Source of the DNA: Thermoanaerobaculia bacterium
GTDB lineage: Bacteria; Acidobacteriota; Thermoanaerobaculia; Multivoradales; JAHEKO01
NCBI GenBank assembly: GCA_945787575.1
Contig: CALZKB010000001.1
Location: forward strand, 5,164 to 60,117
Direction: 5' to 3'
Length of the DNA: 54,954 nucleotides
The first letter of the stretch is position 1. Every line of letters starts with the position of its first letter. Positions 32,016-40,569 of this stretch are shown in pieces. The notes under the pieces were generated by a model. It searched no databases. It was not told the DNA's origin and was given only the letters and a program-made list of their open reading frames with translations. Made by a program: the position numbers and the translations under genes.

Positions 32016-32786
32016 CTACTCGCGAGGGAGCGGTCGAATTGCGGCGCCGTGGATCTCGAGGCTCTCGATCGACTGGACGAAGACCACCACTCCGAGCTGG
32101 TCGCGCCGCCACTCGGGGTCGATCTCGATCGTGACCTGTTGGGCCATCTGCTCGCCGGGCGAGATCGAACCGAGAGTGAGGAGTCGACGCACGACGTGGT
32201 CGTTATGGAGGGTCCGCCGGGCGTTCTCCCCACGCCCCACCTCGGTCTCGAGTCCGGTTTCCAGCAGTGCCACCAAAACCTCACTCGGTTCATCGGCAGC
32301 GGCCTCGAGACCGACGGAGACCGCGAGACTGGGCTTGGCGCCGCCAGGTCCGAAAGCGAGCTCGATCTGGGCCAACCCTGCGCGCTCGGCGGCCGCTTGG
32401 ACGTGCTTTCGAACATCGCGGCGGTAGGCGCCGACGCATTCCCGGACGCCGTCGATCACCAGCTGCGGCGTGTAGACCCGATCGTTCTCGAATCGCGCGG
32501 CGTACCTGCGCTGACGCGATGACCACTCGGCGGCCGAGAATGGATCGGTCCAGCCGATGTAGTTCCAGTAGTCGACGTGGAAGGAGAGCGGAATGACGTC
32601 TACGCCGGCGAGTCCCTCGGCCCCGATCTCGCTGAGCAGCCGATCGGCCGCCGGACAGCTCGAGCACCCTTGCGAGGTGAAGAGCTCGACGAGCACAGTG
32701 CGTCGGGGCTCGGCGGCGGACCTCTCCGTGCCGAGCGTCGCGGCGGAAGCGACGAGGGCGAGAACGATGCCGAGCCGTGTCATCAT
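32016..32786 (-). CDS. DUF1223 exported thioredoxin-fold protein
   Basis: 256 residues. A signal peptide (about 1-25, ending SAAEP) precedes the DUF1223 domain: VLVELFTSQGCSSCPAADRLL, with a CSSC redox-like motif, then VIPLSFHVDYWNYIGWTDPFS and NDRVYTPQLVIDGVRECVG. Members are periplasmic and uncharacterised; the fold is thioredoxin-like. It is convergent with the SDR gene and divergent from the hypothetical protein at 32887. Complete. Confidence 0.9.
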   Translation of the reverse strand: MMTRLGIVLALVASAATLGTERSAAEPRRTVLVELFTSQGCSSCPAADRLLSEIGAEGLAGVDVIPLSFHVDYWNYIGWTDPFSAAEWSSRQRRYAARFENDRVYTPQLVIDGVRECVGAYRRDVRKHVQAAAERAGLAQIELAFGPGGAKPSLAVSVGLEAAADEPSEVLVALLETGLETEVGRGENARRTLHNDHVVRRLLTLGSISPGEQMAQQVTIEIDPEWRRDQLGVVVFVQSIESLEIHGAAIRPLPRE

Positions 32787-32871
32787 GACTCCGGTACGTT
32801 ACCGCTCGACGAACCGGTTTCAACGACCGACCTCGGACACCTTCGAACACGACCGCCAGACCACTCGGACG

Positions 32872-32925
32872 AACCGAGCAGTTCGAATGAACCCAGCAGT
32901 TCAGGCCAACCGAGCAATACAGATC
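32872..32925 (+). repeat. Three 18 bp tandem repeats at a gene start
   Basis: Units of AACCSAGCARTWC plus five variable bases at 32872, 32890 and 32908; adjacent units match at about 12 of 18 positions. They are in frame with the following gene, giving six-residue peptides NRAVRM, NPAVQA and NRAIQI, so they either form the gene's N-terminal leader or lie just in front of it. Confidence 0.45.
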
Positions 32926-33432
32926 GCTCAGGCGTACCCGTTCCGCCCTTGGGTACGGAGCACCTGCCGCAAGGCGCTGCTCTGGGGGCTCGGCGTCGTC
33001 GCTCTGCTGGGCGGGATCACTTGGGTCTTGCGGCAGCCCGGCAGCGTGCCGGCGGCGCGCGCTTTCGGAGTGTTGATGCTCTACGGCTCGCTGTTCTGGG
33101 TGACTCTCGCCAAGGTGTGGTGGACCGCCGGCAAGTCGGCGGTGACAATCGACAAGGACGCTCTCGCCTATCAGCCGCTGCACACGTTCCGGCCGAAGCG
33201 CATCCGTCTCGATCGGGTGTTGTCGATGGCCCCTCGCCCGGGGACTCAGGCGCTCCGACTCGTCCACCTCGACAAGAGGGACACCGAGCGGGAGTTCTTC
33301 CTGAACCTGGGAGTGATCGAAGGTCGCAACGAGTTTCTCGACGCCCTGGGCGGGGCGCTCGAGGAGCACGGGCTGGCACCGACTCCGGGCCAGCGCAACA
33401 GCTGGCGTCGTAACGACTGGCTCGCCTGGTAG
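32887..33432 (+). CDS. Small membrane protein, hypothetical
   Basis: 181 residues from ATG 32887. Two hydrophobic spans, LLWGLGVVALLGGITWVL and FGVLMLYGSLFWVTLAKVW, are followed by a soluble part of about 115 residues with IDKDALAYQPLHTFRPKRIRLDRVL. This looks like a bacterial PH-type/membrane-anchored domain, but I do not recognise a family firmly. The frame is open further upstream (to 32593), but that part is opposite the DUF1223 gene and not convincing; the start could be anywhere between 32785 and 32887. The next gene is convergent. Confidence 0.55.
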   Translation: MNPAVQANRAIQIAQAYPFRPWVRSTCRKALLWGLGVVALLGGITWVLRQPGSVPAARAFGVLMLYGSLFWVTLAKVWWTAGKSAVTIDKDALAYQPLHTFRPKRIRLDRVLSMAPRPGTQALRLVHLDKRDTEREFFLNLGVIEGRNEFLDALGGALEEHGLAPTPGQRNSWRRNDWLAW

Positions 33433-33448
33433 GGCGTTGCGCGGATGG

Positions 33449-34873
33449 TCAGCTGCGCGCGTTGGTGATCTGTCGCATCAGGTCGCGCCAGCGCCCGCGC
33501 AGCTCGATGCGCCGTTCGTCAGACCACTTGGGATCGCATCGCCAGCCCGAGGGCGGCGATCGGTCGAGTCTCTGCTCTTCACCGCTCAATCCGGTCGCCG
33601 CCAGCCGGCAGATCCCCACGAGGCCGACCTCTTCGTTGCGCGCTACCTCGACGGGCAGTCCGGAGAGATTCGCGATGAGACCGACCAATCCGCGTAGCCG
33701 CATCAGCTTGCCGCTCACCCTCACGATCGACGGAAGCTCCCCGGCGTCGGCGATCGCTTCGAGGTTGTCGACGACCCGCATGGCGATACCGACGAGCACT
33801 CCGCCGACGAGGTCGCTGCGGCCGGTTGCGGTCGTGAGATTGTGGATGGAGGCGCGGGTGCGCGGCTGCCACCAGGGCGCTCCGAGCCCCGCGAAGGCCG
33901 GCACGACCCACGGCAACTCCTCAGGAGTGAGCTCGCGGGTCGTCCACCTGTCCAGATCCTCGCCGGTGAGCTTGCGCGCCCAATCGACGGCGCTACCGGC
34001 GCTGTTGATCGAGCCCTCGAGCTGGAAACGCCGACCCGTGCTGGTCGACGCGACGGCGGCCGAGAGCAGCCGCTCGTGCCGTCGCACTCGGACGCCGGTG
34101 GCCGCCAGGACGAAAGCGCCTGTACCGAAATGGACGGCGACCACGCCTTCCCGCCAGCCCCCATGGCCGAGCAGGGCGGCCTGTTGATCGCCAGCGCCCG
34201 CGCATACCGGAATTCCCTGGTAGCTGCCCCAGTCACCAGCGCTCGGCCGCAGCAGTGGCAGCGCCTGGACCGGCACTCCGAAGAGATCGCACAGATGAGG
34301 GTCCCAGATTCCACGATCGAGGTTGTAGAGCAGCGTTCGCCCGGCGTGACCTGGCTCGGTCGCGGGCTCGCCGGTCAGCCGTGCCATGAGAAAGGCGTCG
34401 AGGGTGCCGGCCGCCAGCTCTCCGGCGGCCGCCCTTCGTGCCCCGTCCGGAATCTCTTCCAAGAGCGCGGCGAGCTTCACGGCGGCGTAGTGGGGCGAGA
34501 GCCGAAGGCCGGAGATGCGCGCGACGTCTTTGGCGTGCGCCGCGAGTCGATCGACGCGTTCGATCTGACTGGTGTCCTGCCAGGATAACGCCGGCGTCAT
34601 CGCATGGCCGCTCTGACGATCCCAGATCAGGCAGGTCGAACGCTGGCAGGTCATGCCGATGCCGCCGACCGGCTCCTCGTGCAGGAGCGGCGTCAGCAAC
34701 CGGTCGACTGATTCCGCGATCGCCTCGGCGTCGACTTCGATCCGGCCTTCGCGAACCTGAGTCGGTGTCGCTTCCTCGGACCGGCGGTAGACCCGGCCGG
34801 AGAGATCGCACAGTGCGGCCTTCGTCGCCGTCGATCCCTGGTCGACGACGGCATAGGAGAGCTGCTCACTCAT
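33449..34873 (-). CDS. FGGY-family carbohydrate kinase (glycerol kinase-like)
   Basis: 474 residues. The first FGGY half has VVDQGSTATKAALCD (phosphate loop), GIGMTCQRSTCLIWDRQSG and PALSWQDTSQ; the second half has HFGTGAFVL, EGSINSAGSAVDW and VPAFAGLGAPWWQPRTRASIHNLT, close to GlpK in pattern (PAFVGLGAPYW). It is about 25 residues shorter than typical GlpK (about 500). Glycerol is the most likely substrate but another polyol is possible. It overlaps the GDPD gene by 4 nt; a glycerophosphodiesterase partner supports glycerol metabolism. Confidence 0.83.
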   Translation of the reverse strand: MSEQLSYAVVDQGSTATKAALCDLSGRVYRRSEEATPTQVREGRIEVDAEAIAESVDRLLTPLLHEEPVGGIGMTCQRSTCLIWDRQSGHAMTPALSWQDTSQIERVDRLAAHAKDVARISGLRLSPHYAAVKLAALLEEIPDGARRAAAGELAAGTLDAFLMARLTGEPATEPGHAGRTLLYNLDRGIWDPHLCDLFGVPVQALPLLRPSAGDWGSYQGIPVCAGAGDQQAALLGHGGWREGVVAVHFGTGAFVLAATGVRVRRHERLLSAAVASTSTGRRFQLEGSINSAGSAVDWARKLTGEDLDRWTTRELTPEELPWVVPAFAGLGAPWWQPRTRASIHNLTTATGRSDLVGGVLVGIAMRVVDNLEAIADAGELPSIVRVSGKLMRLRGLVGLIANLSGLPVEVARNEEVGLVGICRLAATGLSGEEQRLDRSPPSGWRCDPKWSDERRIELRGRWRDLMRQITNARS

Positions 34874-35622
34874 GCGGCAGCCTCCAGGTCGCTTCGCAGC
34901 CGGCCTGGAAAATCGGAGAAGACGCCGCTGACTCCCCGTCGGAACAACCCACGCGCCCTTGACGCATCGTTGACAGTGTAGACGAGCAGCGGCCTCGCTG
35001 CCTGTCGCGCCGCCGCGATCAACGCCTCGTCGGCGACCGAGTCGCGGCAGTGAATGCTCCAGGCACCGACTTCTTCGGCGGCGTCGAGCAGCGCTGCCGG
35101 ATCGACGGAGCGCCCGCCGAGCGGCGCCAGCCGGACCGACGGCAGGAGCGCGCGGACCGCCGCCAGGAGCGGCCAGTCGAAGCTCGAAACCAGCACCCGC
35201 TCGCGATCGGCGATGGCGCCGGCCAGGCTGCCCGCGACGGTGGCCCGATCCGCCCGCCGTCGCTTGAGCTCGAGATTGAGGGGGATCTCGGGCGGCAGCA
35301 GCGCGAGCGCTCCGGCCAGACTGGCGAGCGGCCGACGTCGCGCGGACGAGCGAAACGGGCCACTAACCTCGATCTGCTCGAGCTCGGCGAGCGCCGAGCC
35401 CTCGACCACCCGCGGATCCCCGCCCATCCGAACGAGATCCCAGTCGTGGCTGAGCACCAGCCATTCGTCGGCGGTCATCTGGACATCGCACTCGATCATG
35501 TCGGCGCCTTGTTCAACGGCGAGCAGGAGACTGTCGAGGGTGTTCTCGGGGGCCTCGCCGCCGGCTCCCCGGTGACCGACGATCCAGGGCGCCTCCGCCA
35601 GACCCAGTTCAGAAAGAGTCAT
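34870..35622 (-). CDS. Glycerophosphodiester phosphodiesterase
   Basis: 250 residues. GDPD signatures: PWIVGHRGAGGEAPENTLDSLLLAVEQGADMIECDVQMTADEW holds the catalytic histidines and metal ligands (HRG, E and D-x-Q), with VLSHDWDLVRMGG next, then LNLELKRR and TVNDASRARGLFRRGVSGVFSDFPG at the end. It releases glycerol-3-phosphate from glycerophosphodiesters. No signal peptide, so cytoplasmic. ATG 35622 is used; the open frame to 36051 is the shadow of the methyltransferase gene. It is joined to the glycerol kinase-like gene by an ATGA overlap. Confidence 0.9.
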   Translation of the reverse strand: MTLSELGLAEAPWIVGHRGAGGEAPENTLDSLLLAVEQGADMIECDVQMTADEWLVLSHDWDLVRMGGDPRVVEGSALAELEQIEVSGPFRSSARRRPLASLAGALALLPPEIPLNLELKRRRADRATVAGSLAGAIADRERVLVSSFDWPLLAAVRALLPSVRLAPLGGRSVDPAALLDAAEEVGAWSIHCRDSVADEALIAAARQAARPLLVYTVNDASRARGLFRRGVSGVFSDFPGRLRSDLEAAA

Positions 35623-35627
35623 TGGAA

Positions 35628-36317
35628 TCAGTATACGGCCGTGCCGGCTCCCGGACGCAGAACCAACGACCAGCGGAAGGGCCAGCGCCGGCGGAGGTCG
35701 ACGATCGCGTTCAATCCCGCAGCACTGCGCACCCTGTGGAGGCTCCACGCCTGGCGCAGGGAGAGCTTGCCGTCGTAGCTCGCGATCGGGCCGAGGCGGA
35801 GGAGACGGAGCACGAGACCGCCGAGCAAGGTGCCGAGCCGTGACCCTCGAAGATCGCTGACGACTCCGGCAATCGAACTGACCCGCCGCATCTCCGCGAG
35901 CACCGCGCTTCCGTCGCGATCGTCGAAATGATGTTGGAAGAGGGTAGAGATCGCGATCTCCATCGCGCCGTCGTCGAAGGGGAGTCGTCGGGCATCGCCG
36001 ACTACCCGCAGTTGGCTCGGCCAGCGGCGGCGCCCGACGACGAGGTGGCACAACTTGCGGTCGAGCCCGACGGCGAGGATCTCGGTGCCCATCGGTCGCG
36101 CACGCTGTGCGACGGTGGCGGCCACGGCGCCGCTACCGGTGCCGATATCGAGCAGCATGATTCGGCTCGGTGCGTCTTCGAGGAGGGGGGCGAGCGCCCG
36201 CCACAACGCGCCGTGACCGACCCAGCGATGGACTCGCTCGATATCGTCGAGCGCCCGCTCCATCTCGGCATACGGAAGCGCCGCGTCGTCCATGAGCTCG
36301 CGTTCGAGAATGGGCAC
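35628..36317 (-). CDS. Class I SAM-dependent methyltransferase
   Basis: 229 residues from GTG 36317. SAM motif IMLLDIGTGSGAVAATVAQ (about residues 53-71), then ILAVGLDRKLCHLV, VVGDARRLPFDDGAMEIAISTLFQHHF and a C-terminal lid. The opening PILERELMDDAALPYAEMERALDDIERVHRWVGH is typical of methyltransferases found near polyketide-type genes, which act on small aromatic or lipid-like products; no such synthase is in the window, so the substrate is open. It starts 8 bp after the preceding gene. Confidence 0.78.
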   Translation of the reverse strand: MPILERELMDDAALPYAEMERALDDIERVHRWVGHGALWRALAPLLEDAPSRIMLLDIGTGSGAVAATVAQRARPMGTEILAVGLDRKLCHLVVGRRRWPSQLRVVGDARRLPFDDGAMEIAISTLFQHHFDDRDGSAVLAEMRRVSSIAGVVSDLRGSRLGTLLGGLVLRLLRLGPIASYDGKLSLRQAWSLHRVRSAAGLNAIVDLRRRWPFRWSLVLRPGAGTAVY

Positions 36318-36324
36318 GGGGCTG

Positions 36325-37278
36325 CTAGGGCAAGGGATGGAGAGGTGCGGCGCGCCATCGTGCGGCGATCTCGGCATCCGCGTCTCGCTCGATCTCGAAG
36401 TACTCGCCCCGATTACGCAGCACCGCGGCGTCCAGCCAAGGGGGCCTCGCCGGCAGCGTCAGATCGCCGATCAGCTCCATCGGGAGAAAGAAGAGATCGT
36501 CGCGGTGACTGGCGATCCCCACTCGACACGCGCGCGCTCCGAGCGCGAGAAGGGTGGGTCGTAGCCGATCGAGGATCTCCCGGTAGATCTCGCGAAAGCG
36601 TCCCCGACGATCACGAGGCGGTCCGCCCGGTGGCACGAGGTTCACGTCGATGTCCGGAGGCTCCTCCGCCCAGGAAGGGGTGAAGGGATCGAGAGCGCCG
36701 AGCCGCTCGCAGCGAGCGTTCCCGTCGACCAGGAAGGCGGCGGCCTCCGGGCTCCGGCACGCATCGACCTGCTGGCCCTGTGCGCGCCGCCGCCGCCGTG
36801 CCGCGGCACCGAGGATCTCGCTGAGCATCGCGTCGTTGAGCTGCGGCATGCACGCGCTCAGCTGTTCCCTGAAGGCCGATTCGAGGGCCGCCACCGAGTC
36901 GGGGACGGTGTCCGGAGAGACCGGCAGCGCTCGACTTGGTGAAAAGCGCAAGCGCATGCGATGGAAGAACATCGCGCCGGCCGGGCGCGCAAGTCCCTCG
37001 TCGGTGCCTCCCGGATCAGCGAGAGCGCGCGCGATCGTCGCTCCGCCGGGGCTCGAATCGAGCAGATGAGCGAGGAATCCGCTGTCGAGCTCCAGGCGGA
37101 GCCTCTCGATCCGGGTCGGCGCCTTGACCGGCAGCGGTAGCCCGAGGTGGTAGAAGGAGTAGCGCAGGCTGGTGACCACGACGTGGCGCAGCAACGTCGC
37201 GCCAAAATGGCTGAGCGGCGGCTGGGGGCCGGAGAGTAAGAGCCCGCGTGAGCCACGCCGCGCACTCGCCTCGGACAT
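36325..37278 (-). CDS. Hypothetical protein with a PEP-synthase-like middle region
   Basis: 317 residues. Parts resemble the middle of phosphoenolpyruvate synthase/PPDK-like proteins: FGATLLRHVVVTSLRYSFYHLGLPLP near the start and REILDRLRPTLLALGARACRVG..DDLFFLPMELIGDL near the end, a pattern seen just before the C-terminal histidine-phosphoryl domain in those enzymes. No phosphohistidine domain and no complete active site follow. It may be a stand-alone relative that has lost catalysis. Located between trkH and the methyltransferase with short gaps (4 and 7 bp), so co-transcribed with them. Confidence 0.4.
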   Translation of the reverse strand: MSEASARRGSRGLLLSGPQPPLSHFGATLLRHVVVTSLRYSFYHLGLPLPVKAPTRIERLRLELDSGFLAHLLDSSPGGATIARALADPGGTDEGLARPAGAMFFHRMRLRFSPSRALPVSPDTVPDSVAALESAFREQLSACMPQLNDAMLSEILGAAARRRRRAQGQQVDACRSPEAAAFLVDGNARCERLGALDPFTPSWAEEPPDIDVNLVPPGGPPRDRRGRFREIYREILDRLRPTLLALGARACRVGIASHRDDLFFLPMELIGDLTLPARPPWLDAAVLRNRGEYFEIERDADAEIAARWRAAPLHPLP

Positions 37279-37282
37279 CGGT

Positions 37283-38731
37283 TCACGCCCTCCAGAAGGC
37301 CCGGGTGAAGAGGGCGGCGATGGCGTACACCTCGAGTCGACCGAGGAGCATTAGGATCACCATCAACACCTTGTGAGGATCCTGAAAGAAGGCGAAGTTC
37401 TGGGTCGGGCCGACGGCACCCAGGCCGGGGCCGATGTTGCCCAGGGTGGCGGCCGAAGCGGTCGCGGTGCTCACCAGGTCGGGTCCCCCGAGACTGAGCA
37501 GGAGCGCGCCCAACGCCCAGGTCGACAGGTACAGAATGAAGAACCCCGCGACGCTTCGCACCACGTTCTCGGGCACCGGCTTGCCGCCGACGAAGACACG
37601 CAGCACCTGGTTGGGGCTGAAGATCTGCTTCGCTTCGCGGACGGCGTAGCGCAGCCCGATCACCATTCGCATCACCTTCATCGATCCCGCGGTCGAACCG
37701 GCGCATCCGCCAACGAACATGAGCGTCACGAGGAACAGGCGACTCAGCGTCGGCCAGCTGTCGAAATCGGCGGTCGCGAAACCGGTAGTCGTGAGCACCG
37801 AAGCGACCTGGAAGGCGGAGTCGAGCAGGGCGCGAAGCGGCTGCGAATAGGCGCTGGTCGCCAGCAGATCGACCGCGACGACCAGGGTAGCGCCGCCGAC
37901 GATCTGCAGGTACAAGCGAAACTCGCTGTCGTTCCAGATCTTCCAGTTGCGGCGCAGCCGCAGACCGTAGAAGAGCGAGAAGTTCGCGCCCGCCAGGATC
38001 ATGAAGACGATGATGATGAGGTCCACCCACACGGAGTCGAATGCGGCGATCGAGGAATTGCGGGGTGAGAAGCCCCCGGTCGATAGCGTCGAGAAGGTGT
38101 GAGTGATGGCGTCGTAGAGGCCGAGGCCGGCGAGCTTGAGCAGCATCGTCTCGGCGAGGGTCAGGAGCAGGTAGAGCTTCCAGAGGATCGCGGCCGTGTC
38201 CTGAATTCGGGGCTGCAGCGATTTCGCCGTCGGGCCCGGCACTTCCAGCTTGTAGAGAAAGCGCGCGCCCGGACCGAGCTCCGGGAGCAGCGCCACGAAC
38301 AGCACGATGATCCCCATGCCGCCCAGCCACTGGGTCATGCTGCGCCAGAAGAGGATGCCCCGGGACATGCTCTCGATGTCCGTCATGACCGAGGCTCCGG
38401 TCGTGGTGAAGCCGGAGACGGATTCGAAGAGAGCGTCGATCGGGCTCGAGAAGGTGCCGGTCAAGAGATACGGCAGGGCGCCGAAGACCGAAGCGAGCAC
38501 CCAGCCCCCGACGACGATCAGGATGCCCTCGCGCCGGAAGACCTGGCCGGCGGACCGGCCGAGCAGGCTGAGCCCGGCGCCGCAGCCGGCCGTCAGGACG
38601 GCGCCGATTACGAAGGCGCTCGTGTCTCCCCAGTCGCGGTAGAAGGCCGAGCAGACGGCGGGCGCCAGCTCGGTGCCCGCGAGCAGGAGCATCAGGCGCC
38701 CGAGAAAGCGCAGAGCGGCGCGGTAATTCAC
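37283..38731 (-). CDS. trkH: TrkH family potassium uptake membrane subunit
   Basis: 482 residues. Four selectivity-filter loops are seen: VSGFTTTGASV, LSTGGFSP, LTTTGFATADF and LGNIGPGLGAVG, each with the filter glycine, and the conserved MTQWLGGMGIIVLF. It forms the potassium channel-like subunit in the inner membrane; TrkA regulates it. Its start lies inside the trkA end (4 nt overlap). Complete. Confidence 0.95.
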   Translation of the reverse strand: MNYRAALRFLGRLMLLLAGTELAPAVCSAFYRDWGDTSAFVIGAVLTAGCGAGLSLLGRSAGQVFRREGILIVVGGWVLASVFGALPYLLTGTFSSPIDALFESVSGFTTTGASVMTDIESMSRGILFWRSMTQWLGGMGIIVLFVALLPELGPGARFLYKLEVPGPTAKSLQPRIQDTAAILWKLYLLLTLAETMLLKLAGLGLYDAITHTFSTLSTGGFSPRNSSIAAFDSVWVDLIIIVFMILAGANFSLFYGLRLRRNWKIWNDSEFRLYLQIVGGATLVVAVDLLATSAYSQPLRALLDSAFQVASVLTTTGFATADFDSWPTLSRLFLVTLMFVGGCAGSTAGSMKVMRMVIGLRYAVREAKQIFSPNQVLRVFVGGKPVPENVVRSVAGFFILYLSTWALGALLLSLGGPDLVSTATASAATLGNIGPGLGAVGPTQNFAFFQDPHKVLMVILMLLGRLEVYAIAALFTRAFWRA

Positions 38732-40083
38732 GCCGAGGGACCGGGGAACAAGAGCCGCACGGTGGCGAGCTCCTCTTCCTGGACGAACAGGATGACGAGG
38801 TCGCCGGCCTCGAGACGATCGTTGCCGTTGGGTACGAAGACCTTCGAATCCCGCGCCACCGCGCCGACGATCAGGCCGCGGGGGGGCTTGATCTCGGCCA
38901 GCGTGACGCCGGCTACCGGGCTGGCGGGCGCCAGCCGGCGCTCGATCACGACGGCCGCGCCACGCTGGAGCGACACGATGTTGGCGCTGTACCCGCTGTC
39001 GATGTACTCACGGATGCGGGCGTAGGCGAGCGCCCGTGGACTGAAGACGTGATGGAGCCCGAGCCGGCGCCACAGGTGTGAAGTCTCCGCTCGGTGAACG
39101 AGCGCCAGCTCGCGCGGAACTCCGAGGTCGCGAGCCAAGAGGGAGGCCATCAGGTTCGACTCGTCGTTGCCGGTAAGGGCGACGAAGAGATTGGCAAGGT
39201 CGATTCGTTCCGCTTGCAGCAGAGAGAGATCGGTTGCGTCTCCGTGCAGCACCTGGTACTCCGGGAACATCGCTGCGAGCTCCTCGGCGTCGGTACGATC
39301 GCGCTCGATGATCTTGACGTCGGCGTCGAAGGATTGAAGGGCGCGGGCGACGGTCCTCCCCGTGCGTCCGCCGCCGGCGATCACCACCGTGCCGAAAACC
39401 TCCTGGCTGCTCGACACCATCCGCTCCGCTTCACGAATCACCGCCGTGGTGCCGAGCAGCAGTGCGTCGTCGCCGGGCTCGGCTCGATCGTCGCCGGCCG
39501 GGATCGTCAACTGCTTGCCCCGGAAATAGGCGACCACGAGACTGTCCTTCGGCAGCTCTACCTCCCGCAGCGGCTTCTGTGTAAGGGGCGAGTCGCCGTC
39601 GAGCCGAATCTTGCGCAGCTGCACCTTGCCGCCGGCGAGGTACTCGACCGCCATCGTGTTGTGGCCGCGGATGAGATTGAGGATCCTGGTAGTGGTCAGC
39701 AGCTGGGTCGAGAGCAGGAGGTCGACTCCGAACACCTCCTCGAGGAGTCGCCGCTCGCTGATCACCTCGTCGGCCTCGCCGACCCTCACGACGGTCCGTT
39801 CCGCGCCGAGGTGCTTGGCGATCCGAGCCCCAGCCAAGTTTGCCTCGTCCGACGACGACACCGCCATGAACAGGTTGCAGGTGTCGGCACCGGCCGCGGT
39901 CAGAACGGGCGGATGTGCGCCGTTGCCGCGGATGACCCGAACGTCGAGCTCTTCTTCGATCCGCTCCTGTTGAGCGGGGTCCACCTCGATGACCGTGACC
40001 TCGTGTCCCTCGGCGGACAGCGAGCGCGCTAGATGGAAGCCCACTTCCCCCGCACCCATCACCACGTAGCGTTGTGGGGCCAT
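38728..40083 (-). CDS. trkA: TrkA, regulatory NAD-binding subunit of Trk potassium uptake
   Basis: 451 residues with the double RCK arrangement: N-terminal NAD site VVMGAGEVGFHLARSLSAEGHEVTVIE, TrkA-C domain, then a second VIAGGGRTGRTVARALQSFDADVKIIE and a second TrkA-C. Aspartates and glutamates that end the beta strands (VIE, IIERD) are kept for NAD(H). It binds NADH/NAD or ATP and gates TrkH. First gene of the trkA-trkH run on this strand. Confidence 0.95.
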   Translation of the reverse strand: MAPQRYVVMGAGEVGFHLARSLSAEGHEVTVIEVDPAQQERIEEELDVRVIRGNGAHPPVLTAAGADTCNLFMAVSSSDEANLAGARIAKHLGAERTVVRVGEADEVISERRLLEEVFGVDLLLSTQLLTTTRILNLIRGHNTMAVEYLAGGKVQLRKIRLDGDSPLTQKPLREVELPKDSLVVAYFRGKQLTIPAGDDRAEPGDDALLLGTTAVIREAERMVSSSQEVFGTVVIAGGGRTGRTVARALQSFDADVKIIERDRTDAEELAAMFPEYQVLHGDATDLSLLQAERIDLANLFVALTGNDESNLMASLLARDLGVPRELALVHRAETSHLWRRLGLHHVFSPRALAYARIREYIDSGYSANIVSLQRGAAVVIERRLAPASPVAGVTLAEIKPPRGLIVGAVARDSKVFVPNGNDRLEAGDLVILFVQEEELATVRLLFPGPSA

Positions 40084-40129
40084 GGCGGGTCATTGTACCG
40101 CCGGGGCCGGGTCCGGCGGGGGTCGGCGA

Positions 40130-40537
40130 TCAGCCTTCGCGACCGGCGGGTGCGAGGGCGACGAGCGCCGCCCAGCGCGCCTCGGTCTCGGAGAGCAGCC
40201 AGCCGCGCACCCGTACCGTCTTCGAGTCGCGAAAGTCGCTGCGAATCCGCCTGACGAGCCGGTCGGAAAGCTCGTGCCGGGTCTGGTCGACGCTCCAATC
40301 GAGGTCGATCGCCAAGCGCTCGGCCAGCGCCTCGATCGAGCTCGCCCCCTGCTCGGGAAGTCCTTCGCGATCGGAGAGATACGCCTCGCCGATCGCCGAC
40401 AAGCTGTCGCGGGTGATCGCCAGATCGACCAGGGCGTCGATCAACGGAGTGAGATCACGGCCCCGGCAGCCGGAGACGGCGAGAACGCCTATTCCCGTTG
40501 CGAAGTGGGTGAGGAGCTGGCGGCGGCTGAGGGTCAT
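40130..40537 (-). CDS. Tat-exported lipoprotein-like small subunit of the GMC oxidoreductase
   Basis: 135 residues. MTLSRRQLLTHFATGIGVLAVSGC has a twin-arginine motif (SRRQLL) and a cysteine after VSG that fits a lipobox, so export by Tat and lipid anchoring are likely. The rest is helical and resembles the small subunits of gluconate 2-dehydrogenase-type GMC enzymes. It follows the large subunit gene, 32 bp apart, which supports a two-subunit complex. It probably escorts the flavin subunit across the membrane or anchors it. Confidence 0.65.
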   Translation of the reverse strand: MTLSRRQLLTHFATGIGVLAVSGCRGRDLTPLIDALVDLAITRDSLSAIGEAYLSDREGLPEQGASSIEALAERLAIDLDWSVDQTRHELSDRLVRRIRSDFRDSKTVRVRGWLLSETEARWAALVALAPAGREG

Positions 40538-40569
40538 GGTGGCGACGGCTAGTGGACAGGAGGAGTATG

